Source of the DNA: Monoplex corrugatus
Lineage: Eukaryota > Mollusca > Gastropoda > Littorinimorpha > Ranellidae
NCBI GenBank assembly: GCA_030674185.1
Contig: CM060308.1
Span: forward strand, 34,346,089 to 34,410,088
Length of the DNA stretch: 64,000 nucleotides
Direction: 5' to 3'
This document shows, in pieces, positions 57,704-64,000 of the stretch. A program made the translations under genes and the position numbers. Each line of letters begins with the position of its first letter. Within the stretch, counting starts at the first letter, position 1. Below the pieces are notes generated by a model that was given only the letters and a program-made list of their open reading frames with translations, did not search any database and was not told the DNA's origin.

Positions 57704-58041
57704 TTAAAAAAATTTCAACACAAAACCAGACCATCAGACCTATTTCTGAACAAACAGATTTTATCCAAAGTCTTCCTACCAATTCGAGACAATACAATCT
57801 TAAAATTCTGTAAAACAACAAATATAGCACATTACATGTATGCACTTTCTTCAAGATAAATCATCATTCGAAAAAGTACTGATAAAGAATCATTTCAAAA
57901 AGTATTGTATTGGCTGTCAAAATCGGCTTTGCATTTCAGTAATTCTTTTCAAATCTGCACATTTCCAAACAGGATGTAGTATAGAAATTTGTTATCAAAA
58001 TGAACACAGCAGATCAGAGAGCAAGAAAAGGTTTATAGAGA
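57704..58041. other. Intergenic stretch
   Basis: AT-rich, no recognised content. Confidence 0.4.
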
Positions 58042-58233
58042 TTAACCCTTTGACTCCCGCACCCTGCCCATCAGCATCCTGCATTGCCAACCATGCTAGC
58101 AAAGCAAAAACTTAACCTTTTGATTCCCTCACCCTATCCACCAGCTTCCTGCAGGAAGCTGGTGGATAGGGTGAGGGAATCAAAAGGTTAAATTTTTGCA
58201 GTTGGTAATAGGGTGCGGGAGTCAAAGGGTTAA
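58042..58233. mobile_element. TTAA-type foldback MITE, copy 4, with an 80-bp perfect palindrome
   Basis: Outer ends TTAACCCTTTGACTCCCGCA and TGCGGGAGTCAAAGGGTTAA are exact complements. Inside, 58112-58191 is a perfect palindrome with 40-nt arms meeting at CCTG|CAGG and itself bounded by TTAACC..GGTTAA. No coding. Confidence 0.92.
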
Positions 58234-59784
58234 CAAGCAAGACAGATGAAAGAACAATATGAGAATATAGCTGAAAACAAAAAAATGCAGGGAAGTGGGG
58301 AGCCAGAAATTGCATCTGCCAAGCCACAAGCCCTTCAGAATCCGTATCAGATATTGGATAAAAAAAAAACAATATACATAATGCACTATAATTGTCAATG
58401 TAGTGGCTAAATATATGGGCTCAACAAACAATTGCCAATCTCTGTTAATGAGCAAATGTGACCTGTTCCTATAAAGAGAGAGATACATTGATTTTCGAAG
58501 ATACCAGTGATATTGGTACCAATGGAATGAGCGTGACATTTCCTTTCCAAAGATACATTAATGAAATCCAGGATAAAACTGTAGGAGTTGTGACAACCTG
58601 GAATATCACATGAGTGAAATCCTTGTTATCAGAAAATGGAGGAGAAAGTTTGAGAATATTCATGATTGGGTTATTTTGAATTACTGTAAGCAGCACTTGG
58701 AAGCTGATGTCATAAGCTTCAAAGGAACGCATGGAATGTTGGGGTTCCGTGGTGGCAGTGTGAAAACTGCCACTTTCAGGTCATTTCAATGAAAACATGG
58801 CCAGGGGGTTTCACCACAATTGTTTAATTTTATTGCTTTTATAAAAAGAATTTCACTCTGAAACTTATTGTACACCTTTCACCCAGAATAAAACCTCACC
58901 AACTTTCTAAAGCTGTGTATCTAAGTTTGTTCTCATGCAACTTAGTCACTGTTTGTGAGAAAGAGCCAGAAATGTTGCAGCAAGGTTGTTGGGTCCCCCT
59001 CCCCCCTCTTTATGCTTTTTCTTCTAAAAACATTAGTCATATATTCATCAAGCAAGGAGTCATGACTTAAAAGACAATGGTTTAAGGGCCTTGAGAGATG
59101 GTTTCAAGAGATTAATAATCTCCCTTTTTCCTTTTTGTGATCCCCCATCCACCCCCTACAAGTCTGTGATGATTGTGACCTAGAACCGCACTCTATCCAT
59201 TCAGACTTTAATGTAAAGTTGGTTTTGTTTGTTTATGTTTTGTTGTAAATTTGTACCAAGTCAAGTATACATTCTACACATCTAAAAATCAAGAAATTCT
59301 TCGTGACCACTTTTATTTGATCAGTTTTTCAACTTTTTGTAGCCCAAAAATCATAAAATAAACCTACAAATCAGTAATATGGGACAGATTCACCCATAAT
59401 CAGCAAGAAGAATTTTGTCATTTTAGGGCAGATGGGGCCTGTACCCAATGTATTTGAATAGGATAAACAGTTTCTGATGGAATGAACAACTGTTAACGTT
59501 TTGATTTTCAAGCTACAAAACTGACAATGATATAATCTCCCTTTTTTTTTTAAAGCCTATTTAAAAAGAGCTGAAGAAGAGGCTTGGAGAAACGTTAAAA
59601 CCTTTTCTCATCCCAGAAAAAACGTTTATAAAGATGGTAATGATAGTAGTAACATCTTACTTTTGCTGTGATAGCTTTGTAGGTGCATTAAGAGCTCATC
59701 AAGTTCATGACACTCCTTTCATGTTACTGGTCTGTTCCCCCCTACACATAACCCACACAGTTTGTAACACACACACACACACAC

Positions 59785-59815
<31 letters not shown>

Positions 59816-61332
59816 AACTCCTCTAAATGCCATTTGAAACAACAAATTAGCTATGAATCTATGAGAGTTTAACAGGCAAATAAGTTTATAAGATTCCTAG
59901 GTGCATTTGCGGACAAGGCTTACTTTTCTTGTCTCATGTCAAGTAGCAGTCCATAAAGTCATTGCTAAGGGGAGCACCACTGAACACATGAAACTCAATT
60001 ACTGAAGGGACAAAACTGCATCAAAAAGCACCTTTTTTCCCTGTTTTATTCTTTTTATTCAATTCATTTAATTTATCCAATTCATTTTTATTTATTTATT
60101 TATTTAATTAATTATATTTATTTCTATTCTATTCTATTATTTATTTATTCAAATGTTTGATTAATCATTCATTTACTTATTTACTTATCTATCTATTTAT
60201 TTATTTATTTATTTATTTATCTATCTTAGTTAAAAGCACCTAATACAAAGGATTGACTTTTACTGGCATGATGAGAGTAAGTCGAAGTAGATAAAAGTGA
60301 GTCACAAGATATCTTTTAGGTTTGGAAAGAATCCTTTTAACTAAGCATATCTAACTTGTGCATACCAACACTTCATTATTATTAATTAAAAGCTGTTAAA
60401 TGCAAAAACAATCTAACCTGTGTAGAACAGCACTTCATCATTACAAAATAAAAGCTGTTAAATGCAGAAATAATCTTTTGACAGTAGTCCAATTCGGAAC
60501 AAAGTGTAACACAAAACCCATGTCCATACATTACCTGCACATACCACCACCACCATCAACAACAATAACAACTATATCTACCTTCCAGATGATAACCAAA
60601 GCCTCTGTGTAGACAAATGACCACAAAAGAATGGACCTCCTTTGTTTTTACTTTGATTTTGTGAAAGACAGATAACAGAAAATAAATCATGTAACAATAG
60701 CACCTTGAATCAAACTGGCATCTTTAGACTGATAAAATTTGTTTCAATTTTAGTATTAAAGATAATCCTTACCAGCCAAGTGATTTATGTTCCAACACAA
60801 CACAGGAACCTTGCAGCATCAAAGTAGGAACAGGACAAGCACTGCTCCTCTTCAGCCACACAAGACTATTACAAAGAGTGTGACCATAAAAACCAACAAT
60901 GTCATATTTCCATTAGGTGCATCTTAGATTCCACACAATGATGAAGCAGTCCACCGCCTACCCAATATAGCATGGTTACTTTGGAGATCAAACAAGAACT
61001 ATATTTAATTTTAAGTGAAATAAATAAATAAAGAATTCAAAACAGTCAAGTCTTCATATGATACTAGCAACCTTGTTACTCATAACATTCTCCCAAAGTA
61101 AAAACTTTACACAACCGAAACAATTACAGTCAATTACAGCTCTGTCTGGAGCTTTGTATGGACACATCATGTCAAGCAACATGTGCCTGTATGTCTAAAA
61201 TTCAGAAATGAGTACCTTGTCCTACCTCAATCATGAACATACAGCACCCCAAAAATGTCACCAGTCAGTATTGATGGATAAGTTGATTTGGCATACTGAC
61301 TCTGTTTTGGCCTGACTTCTACATACTCATTT
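58234..61332. other. Intergenic stretch
   Basis: AT-rich. (CA)n plus (CT)n at 59768-59816 and (TTTA)/(TTTAT)n at about 60075-60225. A CTGAAGA..GAAACGTT motif at 59571-59596 resembles hammerhead core boxes. No gene recognised. Confidence 0.5.
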
Positions 61333-61640
61333 TTAACTCAATCGCTTCGTGCCGGAAGAAAATCTCCGTCACTTCTGTTTACTGCTTGGATACGCGACGC
61401 CGATTTATCGACGGCAAACATTCGTTTTGTTTTGTTTTTACGTCAGAAGCGTCAGTTATAGGGAAAGATCACTGGGAACCGAAACTAGGGTATGTTTACA
61501 GCAGTTATTTGCCTTAGACTGTTTGTGGCAATGTGAAACAAAGACAACAGTAGCCTTTTTCCAGCGCTACCCGCGACATGCGAATTTCGCATATGGCGTC
61601 AAGGAAAGCAAGTCGAACCTCACAATTCTGTAAATATTTT
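61333..61640 (+). mobile_element. Possible piggyBac-like left end remnant
   Basis: TTAA (61333-61336) followed by CTCAATCGCTTCGTGCCGG, CG-rich sequence unlike its surroundings, and a palindromic GCGAATTTCGCATATGGCG-like motif at 61580-61598. TTAA, a TCGCT-containing end and a palindromic subterminal motif recall the other piggyBac-like elements here. No right end found. The 94-codon frame at 61349-61633 matches nothing I know. Confidence 0.3.
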
Positions 61641-64000
61641 GTGCTCTGGAGCAACTGTACGCAAAAAGTGACAACTACCAGTAATCTTGTGATTTGAAAC
61701 ATCCATGGCATGGAAATTATGTTCAGGACTTCATCTAAAACTGTTTCACAGTGTGTGTTCATATCTATAAAGAAAAAAAAAATCCCCCTTTGGATACCTA
61801 TTTGGATACCTCATCATTTACAAGTACACGGAATACCATAAAGTAAGATTTGTAAAGATCTAATCCTGGTCTTTCTGTATCACTTTATTTTGTTTGTCTA
61901 CTTTATTTGGTTGTTTTTCTATATTTTTTTGAAATGTGCTAAAAATCCTCCGAATTGAGGGGGCAGAATGACCCTGAAGACTGCGACTCGATTGAGTTAA
62001 TGCAAATAATGCAAGCTCCTAAAATTTCTGTTGAGCAGTGTACTGATAACAATGTTGAATTAGTACACTGTCTTTTATTGACTAAGCTGCGTTCGGATGT
62101 TTTTGATATTGTCTCAGACTTACATGAATTAACAGCAACATAATCTAAAATATTACTGTAGGCTGAAGCAGCTGACATAAATATTTGTCAGAGTATTCAA
62201 AACAGCTTGTGCGAATAGTTAGGTATTCGAAGTAGTATGTATGATTGTTAAAAAAAAATCAATTACAAAAGAAACTTTGTGATTCAAGTCCAACAGTATT
62301 TCTTTCTTTGCATTTTGTTTGGTGTTGATCTGTTCTGCTTTGCCTTATGATGGATTTCTGCTTGCTTTTTTCTGCTATAACCAAAGTGGCTCCACTAATT
62401 TAGCTGGTAAAGCATCATGCTGATATCACAAGGGTCGCATGTTCAATTCTCAAGCATGCCAGTTTTTCTTTCATCACAACACAGCCTCAACTATTCCAAT
62501 GACAGGCTGATACAAAAATGAGATATAAAAATCAATACACTAGGTAGGGTATGAAGACCTTGCCGACAAATAGAGCTTACGAGCAGGCTTAAGTCTTTTA
62601 TCATGATTATTTTGGATCTTCTTCATGGAATATATTCCAAGTGCAGAGGCACTTTCTTCGGAAATTGAAACTGAAAACTGTCTTGTGATTTTGTTTATTT
62701 AATTGTCCTTGCTGTTTTGCTGGCCCATCTTCCACAGAGTTTAGTATTACTGCCGTGCTGCTCAGTTTGGAAAGGCCCTTTCTGTGATTCTGTGACAGTC
62801 TCAGAGCCAATGAGTCCACAAGAACTATCAGTAACAATTTATCAAGACAAATGAATCCGAACACTGACAGCAATCTGCACAGCAGCTGGATCATTTTAGA
62901 GATCAATGGTGCCTGTTCTGATCAAAGATACTTAGAAACCACATGTGGTAAGCTCCCAACAGACAATGATAACTGTGTAACCCTTTTGCATTCACAACAC
63001 TTCAAACTGCCTGACAGTAGAGTGGAAACATCTTTTCACATCAACTCTCAAGTTCATCTGAAGACTTCCATCAGAGACTGGCCTTTCCTCTCTTTATCAT
63101 GCAGGTCAGAATCTCAGTCACCAAGTTAACAGCAGCTTAGAGTATTATAGGATGTGATAAATGCCTCATACACCATGCACTGTGCAGAAAACATTTTGTG
63201 CTTCCAAGTGATGGGTGCTGTGGTTGTACATATCATAGTATGATACGTGAGCGTGATAACACTGTGTAAACCTTTTTCCAGTGACTGTAGAGGCTAAATT
63301 ATGGCTGTGTTGAAACAAACCTTTCTTCTATAGTTTCAAGTAAGTACACAGCAGTATTTTGGTCAGTGTAATTGGTTTTCAGACAAAATGTCAAATTAAT
63401 GCAAAAACTAGGTGGAGGGAGGGGGGGGGGGGGCGAGTTTTACATGTGACAAATGCAAATGCAAAAAGGGTTCATAATGAAGCAATGGACAGCTTCCCTA
63501 AAGCAGTGACTATGAAGACCTTGGTATGAAGTTACTCTGGGTGTGAAAACAGCAGAAACAAAGTAGCAGTCAGCATGAGGTGAAAAACTAAAGATCTATC
63601 ACTATGTGTGAAGGGTGTCATTATTGCCGAAAGTTAGAAAAGAAAGGGAAGAACCCCATCAACTTATATTTCTACATTTCCTAAATTTCTGTCTCAACAT
63701 TCATGTTCACTTTCAGATATATCCCTATTTCCACCCATCCCTTTCAAGAATATTACATATCAGTCCATAAACATAGGCTGATAATGATGCTGATTCCCCC
63801 ACCCCACCCACCCACCCACCCCACCCCTCTCCCCCTGAGAAAAATTCACACTGAAATCACGTGACCTGAAATTCTGTCTAACCCCTCACACTAAGACAAT
63901 ATCAAACTAGACATCATCAATTCTACACTGTGGTTTGGCAAGGTACCATTTTCATTTTTTGACACTGTAGATATGTCCTATATATACACTCATTTACAGT
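61641..64000. other. Intergenic stretch at the right edge
   Basis: A tRNA-like patch (TTTAGCTGGTAAAGCATC and GGTCGCATGTTCAATTC, about 62393-62462) may be a decayed SINE head. A poly-G run lies at 63417-63433 and C-rich DNA at 63796-63836. No gene recognised; short frames at 61955-62143 and 62851-63129 have no support. Confidence 0.4.

Overview
The window reads as nuclear DNA of an animal, most likely a marine gastropod mollusc. There are two spliced metazoan genes with GT/AG introns, very many long (CA)n/(GT)n tracts, several tRNA-headed SINE families, LINE fragments, piggyBac-like and hAT-like DNA elements and a Ty3/Gypsy fossil. There is no bacterial operon structure. The mollusc assignment is an inference from the style of the repeats.

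Genes. (1) On the + strand a two-exon DHHC-type palmitoyltransferase closest to ZDHHC24 occupies 155-3082, with a 3' UTR to about 4.8 kb. Its catalytic box reads DVHC, not DHHC. (2) On the - strand a complete 11-exon UBXN1 gene (UBA, C2H2-like finger, charged helix, UBX; 331 residues) runs from the start codon at 39216 to the stop at 13641. All its exon joins keep the reading frame. The two genes are convergent. I found no convincing host coding exon in 39.3-64 kb.

Mobile DNA. UBXN1 introns and the space between the genes carry: a near-complete but frame-broken piggyBac-like element (23167-26545) and at least two more piggyBac-like remnants, one of which has an 889-bp hAT-like element inserted in it; four copies of a TTAA-flanked foldback family (one holding an 80-bp perfect palindrome without spacer); a 247-bp element that landed inside a CA microsatellite; C-terminal ORF fragments of four LINE groups; several SINE families; and unnamed dispersed repeats. 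Just 5' of UBXN1 lie a tRNA-like Pol III promoter and a decayed Ty3/Gypsy pol region (about 39.8-42.0 kb) with a 172-bp internal duplication.

Region 48-64 kb is AT-rich with few transposons: an 88-bp minisatellite, long CA/GT tracts, two foldback elements, two inverted copies of a repeat with a hammerhead-like core, and a third piggyBac-like end. A minus-strand AATAAA at 48.18 kb leaves open that part of it is the 3' UTR of a gene starting beyond the window.

Most long open frames here are microsatellite read-through (Cys-Val or Thr-His repeats) and are not annotated as genes. Exon coordinates were worked out by hand from splice signals, reading frame and remembered family sequence; no database search was possible.
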